A stretch of 34,874 nucleotides of DNA from ZC4RG35 sp036375695 (GCA_036375695.1 DASVBU010000030.1:1-34874); one strand, 5' to 3'. Counted from the stretch's first letter, positions 16,385 through 24,971 are shown. The notes: a model not told the origin generated them from the letters alone. Made by a program: numbers and translations.

Positions 16385-17770
16385 GTGTCGGCGGCGAAAA
16401 GCCCTTGGGCGGCGGCCCTTCTCTCGTCGGTCGTGCCCGGAGCGGGGCACATCTACGCCAATCAGAACACCCGGGGGCGCCTCCTGGTTGCAATAGATCT
16501 GGGGCTGATCGTCATCGTCGGGATCATCGCCCTCTTCTTCCAGACCGGCGCGGCCAAGGTCCTCTTCACACGTGATGGACTGTCGCTGCTCATGTTCGGC
16601 AACCTCGCCCTGGCCGCGTACCGCGTCTGGGCGGCCTACGACGCCCATGGCGTCGTCTCCGGGCGGGGCCGGAAGGCGCGCACCTCGCCGGCGCTGGCCA
16701 AGGTGGCGTTCCTCGCCGTGGCGGTCGTCCTCGTGGTGCCGCACGCAGCCCTTGGCTATCTGACGGTCGTCCAGTACTCGGTCCTCGACATATTCGAGCC
16801 GTCCACCCCACCATCCACATCGCCCACGGCACCGGGGTCGACCCTGCCCGGGCAGACGACGACAGTGCCCGACGACCCTGCGATCTGGGACGGTCTGGAG
16901 CGGCTCAACGTCCTCCTCATCGGCTCCGACGTCGGCCCGGACCGTACGGGGATCCGGACCGACACCATGATCGTGGTCACCGTCGACCCGGAGACCGGTG
17001 ACGCGGCGATGATCTCCCTTCCCCGGAACCTGCACTCGTTGCCGTTGCCGGAGGGCATGGGACCCGGTGATCCCTGCAACTGCTTCCCCCGGCTGCTCAA
17101 CGAGTTGTGGCACGAGGCGTCGCTCAACCCCGACCTGTACCCGGCGCCGGGGGAGGGCGAGCCGGGGCCACAGGCGTTGAAGGCGGCGTTGGGGAACTTC
17201 CTCGGGCTCGACATCCAGTACTACGCCATGGTCACCCTCCAGGGCTTCGTCGGGATAGTCGACGCCCTGGGTGGTGTCACCATCGACGTCCCGGCGCAGG
17301 TGGTGGACGAGACCTACCCCCACGAGGACGGGGTCACCATCGAGCACGTCGTTATCGAGCCGGGCCGGCAGCACCTCGACGGGCACCTCGCACTGGCGTA
17401 CTCGAGGATCCGCCGTCACGCCGACGACTACGCCCGCATGAACCGGCAACGATGCGTCCTCGGGGCCTTGCTCCAGCAATCGAGCCCGGTCGAGCTGCTC
17501 GCCCGCTATGGGGCCATCGCCGGTGTGCTCAGGGAGCATCTCCACACCGACATCCCGCTCGACAGTCTCCCCGACTTCATCGACATCCTGCCCAAGCTGA
17601 GCACCGACCGGATCGGGGCGTTGCTGGTGGGGCGGGACCACGTCACGGAGCGGGTGGACAACCGGACCTACTACGACCTGGAGCGGATCCAGCGGGAGGC
17701 CGCCGAGCTGATCGCGGACCCGTCCTCGGGTGCGTCGCTCGGTCTGGACCTCGACACCGCCTGCGACTAG
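16385..17770 (+). CDS. LytR-CpsA-Psr (LCP) family cell-wall glycopolymer ligase
   Basis: A 461-residue membrane protein that, by family, transfers undecaprenyl-linked glycopolymers to peptidoglycan. Residues 10-75 hold two to three hydrophobic segments, the first with LLSSVVPGAGHIYANQ, a motif seen in small TM2-like membrane proteins; another segment is at 105-125. A Thr/Pro-rich linker (140-162) leads to the LCP domain (about 170-400) with R191, D193 and R214 (IRTDTMIVV and ISLPRNL) for metal-pyrophosphate binding and the later YSRIRRHADDYARMNRQRCV. GTG 16385 has TAAACT 7 nt upstream. The multi-span N terminus is more than the single anchor of classical LCP proteins. Confidence 0.9.
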   Translation: MSAAKSPWAAALLSSVVPGAGHIYANQNTRGRLLVAIDLGLIVIVGIIALFFQTGAAKVLFTRDGLSLLMFGNLALAAYRVWAAYDAHGVVSGRGRKARTSPALAKVAFLAVAVVLVVPHAALGYLTVVQYSVLDIFEPSTPPSTSPTAPGSTLPGQTTTVPDDPAIWDGLERLNVLLIGSDVGPDRTGIRTDTMIVVTVDPETGDAAMISLPRNLHSLPLPEGMGPGDPCNCFPRLLNELWHEASLNPDLYPAPGEGEPGPQALKAALGNFLGLDIQYYAMVTLQGFVGIVDALGGVTIDVPAQVVDETYPHEDGVTIEHVVIEPGRQHLDGHLALAYSRIRRHADDYARMNRQRCVLGALLQQSSPVELLARYGAIAGVLREHLHTDIPLDSLPDFIDILPKLSTDRIGALLVGRDHVTERVDNRTYYDLERIQREAAELIADPSSGASLGLDLDTACD

Positions 17771-17954
17771 CCCCCCGGATTTCTCCCCCGCGGAGCGGGG
17801 GAGTACCGCCAAAGGGCGGGGAGGGGGCCGGCGAATCTGTCCGCAGACCGCCGGCGCGGGAAGCACCGCTGGGGACCCCCCTACCCCCGCCTCCGCTTTG
17901 CTCCGGCGGCGGTACTTTCCCCCCGCCTTCGGCTGGGGGACTGATCCTGGAGGG
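17771..17954. repeat. Hairpin-rich intergenic repeat, copy 1
   Basis: The 184-nt gap between the convergent LCP and FAD genes holds no gene. It has several hairpins: CTCCCCCGC-GGA-GCGGGGGAG (17783-17803, perfect), CCGCC-N4-GGCGG (17806-17819), a Gly-box-like CCGCCTCCGCTTTGCTCCGG region, and CCCCC-C-GCC-TTC-GGC-T-GGGGG near 17919-17939 with one mismatch. The blocks CCCCTACCCCCG and CTTCGGCTGGGGGACTGATC recur at 28220-28280, making this a dispersed REP-like element that may also terminate both transcripts. Confidence 0.75.
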
Positions 17955-19277
17955 CTACAGCTGGCCGGACTCCGCTCGGGACAGTTCCTCCATGTAGGCC
18001 GGGTCGTCGTACCGGCTGAGGAGGAAGGCGTCGGCGTAGGCGGGCAGGGGCTCACCGGCGATGTGGGCCGCGAGGAGGTCGGCGGCCCCGGCGGCGACCA
18101 TGACCCCGAACCCGCTGAACCCGCAGACGAGATACAGGCCCTCGGGCCCGGCGGGCCCGATCAGCGGCCGGTTCTCCACCGTCTTCGTGTAGTACCCGCC
18201 GTCGACGCGCGCTTCGGGCAGATGGTCGCGATACGCGGCCAGACCCGGGATCATCGTGGCCAGGCCCCGGATCACCGCCTCCGGGTACAGCTGATCCTCG
18301 GGGAGCGGGTAGACGGGATCGTCGTAGACATGGCGGTGGTACTCCCACAATCCCAGGAACCATTGGGACTCCTCGCCACCCTCGGGGCGCCCGTGACAGA
18401 AGACGGGCATGTCGCCCAGCAGGTCGTCGCGTCCCATCTCGGCGAGACCCTCCCGCTCTTCGTCGGACCAATCGATCCGTTGTGGGTCCGACCAGATCAC
18501 CATCGGCGCATCACGGGGGATGACCCCGAGATGGTCCCGGAACGCCACCTTGAGATGCAGTTCCGACTTCAGCGGCAGCTCGACCCCGGCCAGAGCCGCC
18601 ACGTGGGCGCTGAACGGCCCGGCCGCCGCCACCACGATCGGAGACTCGATGGTCTCGCCACCGGCGAGCGACACGCCACCGACCCGGTCGCCGGGGACCT
18701 GGATGGAGGTCACCGTGTCCACGATTCGGGTGGCGCCGTGCCTCGCCGACTCTTCGAGCATCCACGCCCCGAGTTGCTGGGCCGAGAACCAGCCCGCCCG
18801 CCTGACGTGGACGCCACCAACCGCATCGGGTGTCAGGTACGGGAAGTGCCTCCTCAGCTCGGCCGAGTCGAGGATGTCCACGCCGTCCGGGTAGTCGCCA
18901 TATGGGTCCGGGCCCGGGTGGCGCCGCACCGCCCCGGCGCCGAAGGTGGTGATCAGGTCGGCCTGCGCCTCCATGAGGGCCAGACGCACCAGGTCGGCGG
19001 TGACGAAGAGATAGCCCCGCCGACTCAGTCCGAACGCGCCACCCGACTCCTCGCTGAACTCCTCGAGGAGGTCGATGGACCGGTTCATGAGACCGACCAT
19101 CGGGATGTTGGGCCACCAGTTCCGGTAGCACTCGGTGGACTTGTCCGATGTCAGGGTCAGCGGTGGTCTCGGGTCGACGATGACGACCCGTCCCACGCCT
19201 CGCCGCACCGCCAGCTGATGCGCGGCGGCGACACCGGCGATTCCGGCCCCCACCACCACTGCATCGGCTGTCGCCAT
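17955..19277 (-). CDS. FAD-dependent oxidoreductase (sarcosine-oxidase/DAO type)
   Basis: A 440-residue flavoenzyme of the D-amino-acid-oxidase superfamily. The dinucleotide-binding motif VVVGAGIAGVAAAHQL starts at residue 7 (G10-A-G12-x-x-G15), the acidic end of strand 2 is VVIVDPRPP, and the C-terminal flavin-contacting segment is TVENRPLIGPAGPEGLYLVC followed by GFSGFGVMVA. A distinctive STECYRNWWPN occurs early, seen in a subgroup of sarcosine/dimethylglycine-type oxidoreductases. Likely oxidises a secondary or tertiary amine; substrate unknown. ATG 19277 starts 2 nt after the transketolase stop, so both share a transcript. A role linked to the pentose-phosphate gene is not obvious. Confidence 0.88.
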   Translation of the reverse strand: MATADAVVVGAGIAGVAAAHQLAVRRGVGRVVIVDPRPPLTLTSDKSTECYRNWWPNIPMVGLMNRSIDLLEEFSEESGGAFGLSRRGYLFVTADLVRLALMEAQADLITTFGAGAVRRHPGPDPYGDYPDGVDILDSAELRRHFPYLTPDAVGGVHVRRAGWFSAQQLGAWMLEESARHGATRIVDTVTSIQVPGDRVGGVSLAGGETIESPIVVAAAGPFSAHVAALAGVELPLKSELHLKVAFRDHLGVIPRDAPMVIWSDPQRIDWSDEEREGLAEMGRDDLLGDMPVFCHGRPEGGEESQWFLGLWEYHRHVYDDPVYPLPEDQLYPEAVIRGLATMIPGLAAYRDHLPEARVDGGYYTKTVENRPLIGPAGPEGLYLVCGFSGFGVMVAAGAADLLAAHIAGEPLPAYADAFLLSRYDDPAYMEELSRAESGQL

Positions 19278-19279
19278 GG

Positions 19280-21238
19280 TCAGCCCAGGAAGTCCCTCAC
19301 CCGTTGGGCGATGGCGTCCGGGGTGAACCCGAGGTGCTCGGCGATGACGCGGTCGGGGGCCGACGCCCCGAAGTGGTCGATGCCGATCATCAGCCCGTCC
19401 TCGCCGACGATCCGTTCCCAGCCGAAGGTGGCGGCGGCCTCGATGGACACCCGCGGCGCGTCGCCGAGAACCTCCTCCCGGTACTCCTCGGTCTGTTCGA
19501 AGAAGAGCTCCCAGCAGGGGAGGGAGACGACCCGGGCCGAGATGCCACTCCCATCCAACAAATTCGCCGCTTCCACGGCCACCCACACCTCCGAGCCGGT
19601 CGCCACCAGCGTCACGTCGGAGCCCTCGCGGACGACATAGCCACCCGAGGCGACGCCACCCGCCGGAAGGTCGAGGTCGGGCACGTTCTGACGGGTGAGC
19701 ACGAGACCCACCGGCCCGTCGCGGCGATTGAGGGCGACCTCCCAGGCCTGGCGGACCTCGCCGGCATCGGCGGGGCGGATCACCCAAAGGTCGGGCATCG
19801 CCCGCAACGAGGCGAGATGCTCGATCGGCTGGTGTGTCGGCCCGTCCTCGCCGAGGAACACCGAGTCGTGGGTCCACACCCAGATCGACGGCGCCTTCAT
19901 GAGGGCAGAGAGACGGACCGCCGGCCGCATGTAGTCACTGAAGACGAAGAAGGTGGCGCCGTACGGCTTGAGACCGCCGTGGACCGCCATCCCGTTGACG
20001 ATGGTCCCCATGGCGTGCTCCCTGACCCCGAAAGGGATGTCCCGGGCCGCCCGGTCGGTCGTGGTGAAGAGACGACCGGGCTCGATCACGGTCTTGGTCG
20101 ACTCGGCGAGGTCGGCCGAGCCGCCGATGAACCCAGGGCACTTGGCAGCGATCTCGGCGAACAGGGCGCCCGACGAAGCCCGGGTGGCCATGGCCTTCCC
20201 GGGCTCGAGGTCGCGGCCCTCGACGGTCACCGGACCTGGCTCGAACATCTCCCGCCACATGGTGCGCGTCTCCTCGTCGGCCGACTCGAGACGCTGCCGC
20301 CATTTGGCGTGGGCCTCCCGGCCGCGGTTCATCGCCTTGGAGAAGAACTCGTACACCTCGGGGTCGACGTGGAAGTCGACGTCGGGGTCGAAGCCCATCG
20401 CCTCCTTGGCGGCCCTCACCTCGTCGACACCGAGCGGGCTGCCGTGCGACTTGGCCGATCCCTCCAGGTTCGGCGCTCCCTTGGCGATGCGGGTGCGGCA
20501 CACGATGAGAGACGGCCGGTCTTCCTCGGCACGAGCCTGCTCGATGGCGGAGGCGATGGCCTCGCGATCGTGGCCGTCGACCACGACCGTGTGCCATCCG
20601 AAGGAGGCGAAGCGGGCGGGCACGTCGTCGGTGAAGGTGATGTCGGTGGAGCCGTCGATGGAGATCTCGTTGTCGTCGTAGAAGTAGATGAGACGACCGA
20701 GCCCGAAGTGGCCGGCCACCGAGGCCGACTCGGAGGAGATCCCCTCCATGAGGTCGCCGTCGGAGACGAAGGCGTAGGTGTGGTGGTCGACCAGCTCGGG
20801 ACCGAGCCGGGCGCGGAGGTGCTCCTCGGCGATGGCCATCCCGACCGCGGTGCCGAAGCCCTGGCCCAGGGGGCCTGTGGTCATCTCGATGCCGAGGCGC
20901 TGGTCGATCTCGGGGTGCCCGGCCGTGTGGCTGCCCCACTGCCGGAAGGACATGATGTCGTCGAGCGTCACCGGGAAGCCGGACAGGTGGAGGAGGGAAT
21001 AGAGGAGCATCGAGCCGTGGCCGTTGGAGAGGACGAAGCGGTCCCGATCGGGCCACATGGGGTCGTCCGGGTCGACGACCAGGTATCTGGTCCAAAGGGT
21101 GACGGCGATGTCGGCCATCCCCATCGGCATGCCGGGGTGGCCGCTGTTCGCCTTCTGCACGGCGTCCATCGCCAGGCCCTTGATGGTCTTGACGGCGAGG
21201 TCTTCCTTGGCGGTTCGGTCGGCGATCTCGGTACCCAT
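19280..21238 (-). CDS. tkt: Transketolase
   Basis: A 652-residue thiamin-diphosphate enzyme of the non-oxidative pentose phosphate pathway that moves two-carbon units between sugar phosphates. ANSGHPGMPMGMADIAVTLW near the N terminus, the ThDP-binding SDGDLMEGISSE, the Glu-containing pyrimidine-domain GVREHAMGTIVNGMA and the C-terminal domain are all intact and the length is normal. ATG 21238 is preferred over GTG 21256: a TACCCT box stands 7 nt upstream. It lies 46 nt after the Ogt-AdaZn gene, probably with its own promoter, and leads into the FAD oxidoreductase gene. Confidence 0.97.
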   Translation of the reverse strand: MGTEIADRTAKEDLAVKTIKGLAMDAVQKANSGHPGMPMGMADIAVTLWTRYLVVDPDDPMWPDRDRFVLSNGHGSMLLYSLLHLSGFPVTLDDIMSFRQWGSHTAGHPEIDQRLGIEMTTGPLGQGFGTAVGMAIAEEHLRARLGPELVDHHTYAFVSDGDLMEGISSESASVAGHFGLGRLIYFYDDNEISIDGSTDITFTDDVPARFASFGWHTVVVDGHDREAIASAIEQARAEEDRPSLIVCRTRIAKGAPNLEGSAKSHGSPLGVDEVRAAKEAMGFDPDVDFHVDPEVYEFFSKAMNRGREAHAKWRQRLESADEETRTMWREMFEPGPVTVEGRDLEPGKAMATRASSGALFAEIAAKCPGFIGGSADLAESTKTVIEPGRLFTTTDRAARDIPFGVREHAMGTIVNGMAVHGGLKPYGATFFVFSDYMRPAVRLSALMKAPSIWVWTHDSVFLGEDGPTHQPIEHLASLRAMPDLWVIRPADAGEVRQAWEVALNRRDGPVGLVLTRQNVPDLDLPAGGVASGGYVVREGSDVTLVATGSEVWVAVEAANLLDGSGISARVVSLPCWELFFEQTEEYREEVLGDAPRVSIEAAATFGWERIVGEDGLMIGIDHFGASAPDRVIAEHLGFTPDAIAQRVRDFLG

Positions 21239-21245
21239 CACCCCG

Positions 21246-21251
21246 AGGGTA
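21246..21251 (-). promoter_or_regulatory. -10 box TACCCT of the transketolase gene
   Basis: TACCCT on the minus strand, then CGGGGTG and ATG 21238; leaderless pattern. Confidence 0.45.
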
Positions 21252-21284
21252 CCCACAGCGGCCGCTGCTCCATCTCGCCAGTCG

Positions 21285-22034
21285 TCAGACCGGCCGGCAG
21301 ATCTCGCAGGCTCGGTAGCCCGCCGTCTCCTCGATGCCGTGGAGGTCGACCACGTTCTCGGGCTTGGAGCGCCGGATCATCCGGCACGTCGGGTGGCAGA
21401 AGATCTTCGTCTGGGTGTTGGCCCGGTAGCGGACGCCCCGGCCGGCGAGACGCTCCAGCCAGCTCGGGTCCGCCCCTTCGTGGCTCAACAGGACGACCTT
21501 GTTCTCCGGGTTGCCCAGCGAGTAGTTGCCGATCCGCCCGTCGGCCCTGACCACCCGGTGGCAGGGGATCATCAAAGGAACGGGGTTGCGGGCGACCGCC
21601 GAGCCGGCAGCACGAACCGCCGAGGGCTTGCCTACCTCCTTGGCGAGCCAGGAGTACGGCCTGACCTCGCCTCTCGGGATCCCCGCCGTGACCCGGAGCA
21701 CCCGCTCCTGGAACGGCGTCACCGAACGCAGGTCGACGGGGACCTTCCCCGGCCGGCCCGCCTCCAGTGCCTCGGGGACGTGACGGGCCCAGGCCCGTGG
21801 CGGCTCCGCCCGGAACAAGGCACGACCGGTCCGTTCCCGGAACCGGCCTTCGAAGTCCTCGTCGGCCAGACCGACTCCGGAGACCCCGTTCAGATTGAAG
21901 GTGACGACCACGCTCCCGATCGGGGACTCGTAGAGGTCGTATCCGTCGGCGAGGCCGGTGCCGAGGGCAACACCCTCGCTGATCCCCTCCGGGAGATCGC
22001 CGACCAGGCCGGCCAGTTCACGCTCGAGCGTCAT
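21285..22034 (-). CDS. Ogt-type DNA methyltransferase fused to C-terminal Ada zinc domain
   Basis: A 249-residue alkylation-repair protein in unusual order. Residues about 30-185 are O6-alkylguanine-DNA alkyltransferase: FQERVLRVTAGIPRGEV, the Arg-finger region VRAAGSAVARNPVPL and the acceptor motif PCHRVV with C158. Residues 195-249 are an Ada-type zinc domain: YRANTQTKIFCHPTC then RACEICRP, with C213, C217, C243 and C246 spaced x3-x25-x2, against x3-x26-x2 for C38/C42/C69/C72 of E. coli Ada, where the first Cys accepts methyl from phosphotriesters. In Ada this domain is N-terminal and followed by an AraC module; here it is last and no AraC part exists. ATG 22034 has GGAGAG just upstream and overlaps the sigma gene by 17 nt. 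Confidence 0.9.
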   Translation of the reverse strand: MTLERELAGLVGDLPEGISEGVALGTGLADGYDLYESPIGSVVVTFNLNGVSGVGLADEDFEGRFRERTGRALFRAEPPRAWARHVPEALEAGRPGKVPVDLRSVTPFQERVLRVTAGIPRGEVRPYSWLAKEVGKPSAVRAAGSAVARNPVPLMIPCHRVVRADGRIGNYSLGNPENKVVLLSHEGADPSWLERLAGRGVRYRANTQTKIFCHPTCRMIRRSKPENVVDLHGIEETAGYRACEICRPV

Positions 22035-22569
22035 AGCTCTCCGTCTCCATGATCGTGCGCAGCCGGTTGAGGCCGCGGTGGATGTCGGTCTTCACGGTGC
22101 CGGCAGGTCTGCCGGTGATCTCGACGATTTCGTCTATCCCGAGCCCGACGACGTGGCGCAACACCACGGCCGTCCGCTGGGTCGGGGGGAGCGAGGAGAG
22201 ACGGCGATCCCAGGCCGCTCCGTCGACCAACTCGGGGTCCTCCACACCCTTCGGCTCGGTCAGCTTGACGAAGGTGGGCCGCCGGGAACGTGTGCGGAGG
22301 TGGTTGCGGCCGAGGTTGAGGGCGATGGTCCACAGCCACGGCTCGAGCTTGAGCTCGCAGATACGGTCGTGTTCGTACTCGCTGAGGGCCTGATATGCCC
22401 GGATCAACGCCTCCTGGGCGAGGTCCTCGGCTTCGTGGTGGTCCCCCGACATGCGGCGCAGGCCCCAGTAGAGGCGGCGGCCCATACGCTCCACCACCAG
22501 CGGGAAGGCACCATCGAGGTCGGTGGCGAGCCGGCGCGTCAGGTCGTCGGCGAGGAGGTCTTCCATCAT
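22018..22569 (-). CDS. ECF-family sigma factor
   Basis: A 183-residue group 4 sigma factor. Region 2 is about 20-95 with DHHEAEDLAQEALIRAYQAL and the basic PWLWTIALNLGRNHLRTRSR; region 4 is about 124-175 with LSSLPPTQRTAVVLRHVVGL, GIDEIVEITGRPAGTVKTDI and HRGLNRLR. No anti-sigma gene is adjacent; the next gene, overlapping by 17 nt, is the Ogt-AdaZn protein. ATG 22569 or 22566 starts the protein; no clear ribosome binding site or -10 box is seen, only a perfect CCCCGCGGGG palindrome at 22579-22588. A site-2-protease-like gene is divergent. Confidence 0.92.
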   Translation of the reverse strand: MMEDLLADDLTRRLATDLDGAFPLVVERMGRRLYWGLRRMSGDHHEAEDLAQEALIRAYQALSEYEHDRICELKLEPWLWTIALNLGRNHLRTRSRRPTFVKLTEPKGVEDPELVDGAAWDRRLSSLPPTQRTAVVLRHVVGLGIDEIVEITGRPAGTVKTDIHRGLNRLRTIMETESYDARA

Positions 22570-22578
22570 GGGGTAGAA

Positions 22579-22615
22579 CCCCGCGGGGCTGGGGCCGGTT
22601 GCACGGGGATAGTCT
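22579..22615. promoter_or_regulatory. Divergent region between the sigma and membrane-protein genes
   Basis: Contains the palindrome CCCCGCGGGG (22579-22588) 10 nt upstream of the sigma start and, on the plus strand, TAGTCT (22610-22615) followed by 8 nt and ATG 22624. I could not see a convincing ECF-type -35 for autoregulation. Confidence 0.4.
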
Positions 22616-22623
22616 GGTCGGGC

Positions 22624-23304
22624 ATGGACACTCAGGGGATCGAGACCGTGCTCGCCGCCGCCGAGGAGCGGGTGGCGAAGGGGGAGCCCCTCGACGGGGT
22701 GGGGTTCCGGAGGGTCGTCCGGGACGCCAAGAGGGACCGCGACCTCGCCGAGCGTTACGGGGAGAGGATCTCGCGGATCGACCAGGAGGCCTTCCGGCGC
22801 TGGCCCTGGATCCTGATCCCGGTGGTCCCGGGAACCGTGCTCGCCGTGGTGGCCCTCCTGGTCGGCCTGGGTCTCGTCGCCTGGTCGTACCTGGCGATGG
22901 ATGCCGGCAACGAGATCCTGGCCGTGTTCGTGTTCTTCGCGGGCTTCGGCTTCCTCATCGCCACCACCCATGGCCTGGGGCATCTCATGGTGGGTCGTCT
23001 TCTCGGCATCCGGTTCACCGCCTGGTACGTCGCATCGTGGAAGCGTCCCCAGCCCGGGGTGAAGATCGAATACGCCAGCTACCTGCGCTCGACACCGACC
23101 CGGAGGGCCTGGATGCACGCAGCCGGAGCGGTCGTCACCAAGATCGTTCCCTTCGCCCTCATCGGCGCGGCCCGGGCCGCCGATCTGCCCGACGGGGTCA
23201 CCTGGGCGCTGTTGGCGCTGGGCGTGTTCATGGTCCTGACCGACGTCCTCTTCTCCACGAAAGGCGCGGACTGGGCCAAGGTCCGCCGGGAATTGCGGTC
23301 CTAG
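22624..23304 (+). CDS. Integral membrane protein with degenerate site-2-protease-like motif
   Basis: A 226-residue membrane protein. The first 60 residues are charged and cytoplasmic-looking; hydrophobic segments follow at about 62-90, 98-115, 150-165 and 187-208. The segment THGLGHLMVGRLLGIRF (115-131) looks like the M50 zinc-protease helix HExxHxxxA, but the catalytic Glu is Gly117 while both histidines (H116, H120) stay. A late acidic position, D207, sits in VLTDVLFSTKGADW, without the usual NxxPxxxxDG. I read it as a possibly inactive or altered-metal relative; the family name is uncertain. Its stop shares CTAG with the MFS stop (23301-23304). Confidence 0.6.
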   Translation: MDTQGIETVLAAAEERVAKGEPLDGVGFRRVVRDAKRDRDLAERYGERISRIDQEAFRRWPWILIPVVPGTVLAVVALLVGLGLVAWSYLAMDAGNEILAVFVFFAGFGFLIATTHGLGHLMVGRLLGIRFTAWYVASWKRPQPGVKIEYASYLRSTPTRRAWMHAAGAVVTKIVPFALIGAARAADLPDGVTWALLALGVFMVLTDVLFSTKGADWAKVRRELRS

Positions 23305-24971
23305 CCGGCGTCCTCGCTCACGGGCAGGGGGATGGATCCGTCGACTGCGTGCATCGCCTCGTGTGAGGCCACCTTGGTCATGTACTCGTACTCGTCCAGG
23401 GCCTCGATGACGTCCACGGAGATGAGATGGCGCGTGATGGGTCCGTCCGCCCTGTCGAACTCGCGGGCGCGCTTGATCACGGCTGCCGAGGAGTCGTCGA
23501 TCCTCTTGTGCTGGGCGAGGTGGTCGTCCCACGAGTGGTTGACGAACATCTCGGTGATCCGGGTCGGGTCCGACACGTTGCGGAACAGCCGCCAGCGGTA
23601 GGCACCGGTGGTGAGCCGGACCAGCCGGAGCTGTCGCATCACGCGGAGGAACTCCGGGACGTCGGCCTCGTCGACGACCCATGTGTTCAGGACCACGACG
23701 GGGCCTTCCTCGGCCATGGCGACGTCCCCGGCATCGCCCATGTGCGGGTTGAGCTCGTCGGCGATGGTGAACGCCGGTTCCTCGATCTCGTCGACCTTCG
23801 GGACGCGGAACCTCGGTGTGAAGAACCCGAGCACGAGCGATCCGATGGAGAAGGCGAGGATGGTGGGCCGGGTGCCGAACTGATCGGCGACGATGCCGGT
23901 GAGGATCGACCCGATCGGGGTGATGCCGGCGAATGCCAGGTTGTAGAGGGCCAGGGCGCGGCCCTTGATCCAGTCGGGCGACATGAGCTGGGCGGTGGTG
24001 TTCATGGTCGCCAGTGAGAGCAGCCAGAAGACCCCGCACGCCACCATGGCCATCGCCGCGAGCACCAGGTTCGGCGCCATTCCGAGCAGGGCGCCCGAGA
24101 CCCCGAAGAGGAAGATCCCGAACGGCACGAGATGGATGCCGGTCCTGGTGAGGCGCTGCCGGGCGACCACGCCGATGAGTGCGCCGAACCCCATGGCCCC
24201 GAGCAGCAGGCCATAGGTGCCTGCCGAGCCGCCAAGCTCGGTGGTGAAGCCGGGAAGGGCGGCCTGGACGACGGCGGAGGTGATGGCGAACAGGGCAGCC
24301 AGGATGAGGAGGTTGCGGAACCGCTCGGTGTAGCGGGCATACCTGACACCCATGGTCACCGCACTGAACACACTCGCCGTCTCCCGCTCCCGTGGCCCGA
24401 GGATCGGGGCCACGAAGAGGACCACCGCGATCATCGCCAGATAGGTCACTGCGTTGATCCCGAACCCCCAGGCGGCGCCGTAGGCCGCCACGATGGCGCC
24501 ACCGAGGGCGGGGCCGATGGCGCGTGCCGAGTTGAAGGCGGCAGACTGGAGCGCCACCGCCGAGGCGATCATCCCTCTGGGCACGAGCTCGGGCAGAAGC
24601 GCCTGGGAGGAGGGGAGGTTGAGCGCGCCACCCATGCCGAGCATCAGGCCGAGGAGGAGGAGCAGGCCGGGGGTCATGCGCCCGAACTGCGTGAGCAGCG
24701 CCATGCTCAGCGCCGAGAGCGCCATGATCGACTGGGCGACGATCATCAGCTTGGCCCGGTCGAACATGTCGGCGAGCGCCCCGGCGGTGAGGGAGAAGAA
24801 GAGGAGGGGCAGGGTCGACGATGAGACCATCAACCCGACCCAGGTGTTCGATCCCGTGAGCTCCAGCATCAGCCACGAGCCGGCGACGCTCTGGATGAAG
24901 GTGCCCGTGGCCGAGAACATCGTGGCCGACCACAGGGCTCGGAAGTGTGGGATGCGGAGCGGTGCGGTCAT
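23301..24971 (-). CDS. MFS exporter (DHA3/EntS type) with C-terminal ABM-like domain
   Basis: A 556-residue protein. Residues 1-about 405 are a 12-segment major-facilitator transporter of the DHA3/MFS_3 group, with the ALADMFDRAKLMI loop after segment 2 and ARAIGPALGGAIVA in segment 5, both typical. The last 150 residues are soluble: VVVLNTWVVDEADVPEFLRV, LVRLTTGAYRWRLFRN and MFVNHSWDDHLAQHKRIDDS, resembling the antibiotic-biosynthesis-monooxygenase fold often fused in this MFS branch. ATG 24971 is the family start; a TACCAT box lies 13 nt upstream, and longer frames to 25571 are shadows. Export of a siderophore- or drug-like molecule is likely. Confidence 0.9.
   Translation of the reverse strand: MTAPLRIPHFRALWSATMFSATGTFIQSVAGSWLMLELTGSNTWVGLMVSSSTLPLLFFSLTAGALADMFDRAKLMIVAQSIMALSALSMALLTQFGRMTPGLLLLLGLMLGMGGALNLPSSQALLPELVPRGMIASAVALQSAAFNSARAIGPALGGAIVAAYGAAWGFGINAVTYLAMIAVVLFVAPILGPRERETASVFSAVTMGVRYARYTERFRNLLILAALFAITSAVVQAALPGFTTELGGSAGTYGLLLGAMGFGALIGVVARQRLTRTGIHLVPFGIFLFGVSGALLGMAPNLVLAAMAMVACGVFWLLSLATMNTTAQLMSPDWIKGRALALYNLAFAGITPIGSILTGIVADQFGTRPTILAFSIGSLVLGFFTPRFRVPKVDEIEEPAFTIADELNPHMGDAGDVAMAEEGPVVVLNTWVVDEADVPEFLRVMRQLRLVRLTTGAYRWRLFRNVSDPTRITEMFVNHSWDDHLAQHKRIDDSSAAVIKRAREFDRADGPITRHLISVDVIEALDEYEYMTKVASHEAMHAVDGSIPLPVSEDAG

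Noticed and set aside
16322..18055. 577-aa minus frame over the LCP gene
   Set aside because: Shadow of the LCP gene; low-complexity charged sequence and no domain.
19304..21550. 748-aa plus-strand frame over transketolase
   Set aside because: Antisense shadow of a strongly conserved gene; composition is rich in R, G, D, H as expected for GC-rich reverse frames.
22018..24933. Very long open frame (971 aa) on the minus strand across several genes
   Set aside because: It runs through the membrane-protein gene and into the MFS gene in another frame; only its last 183 residues, the sigma factor, look like a protein.
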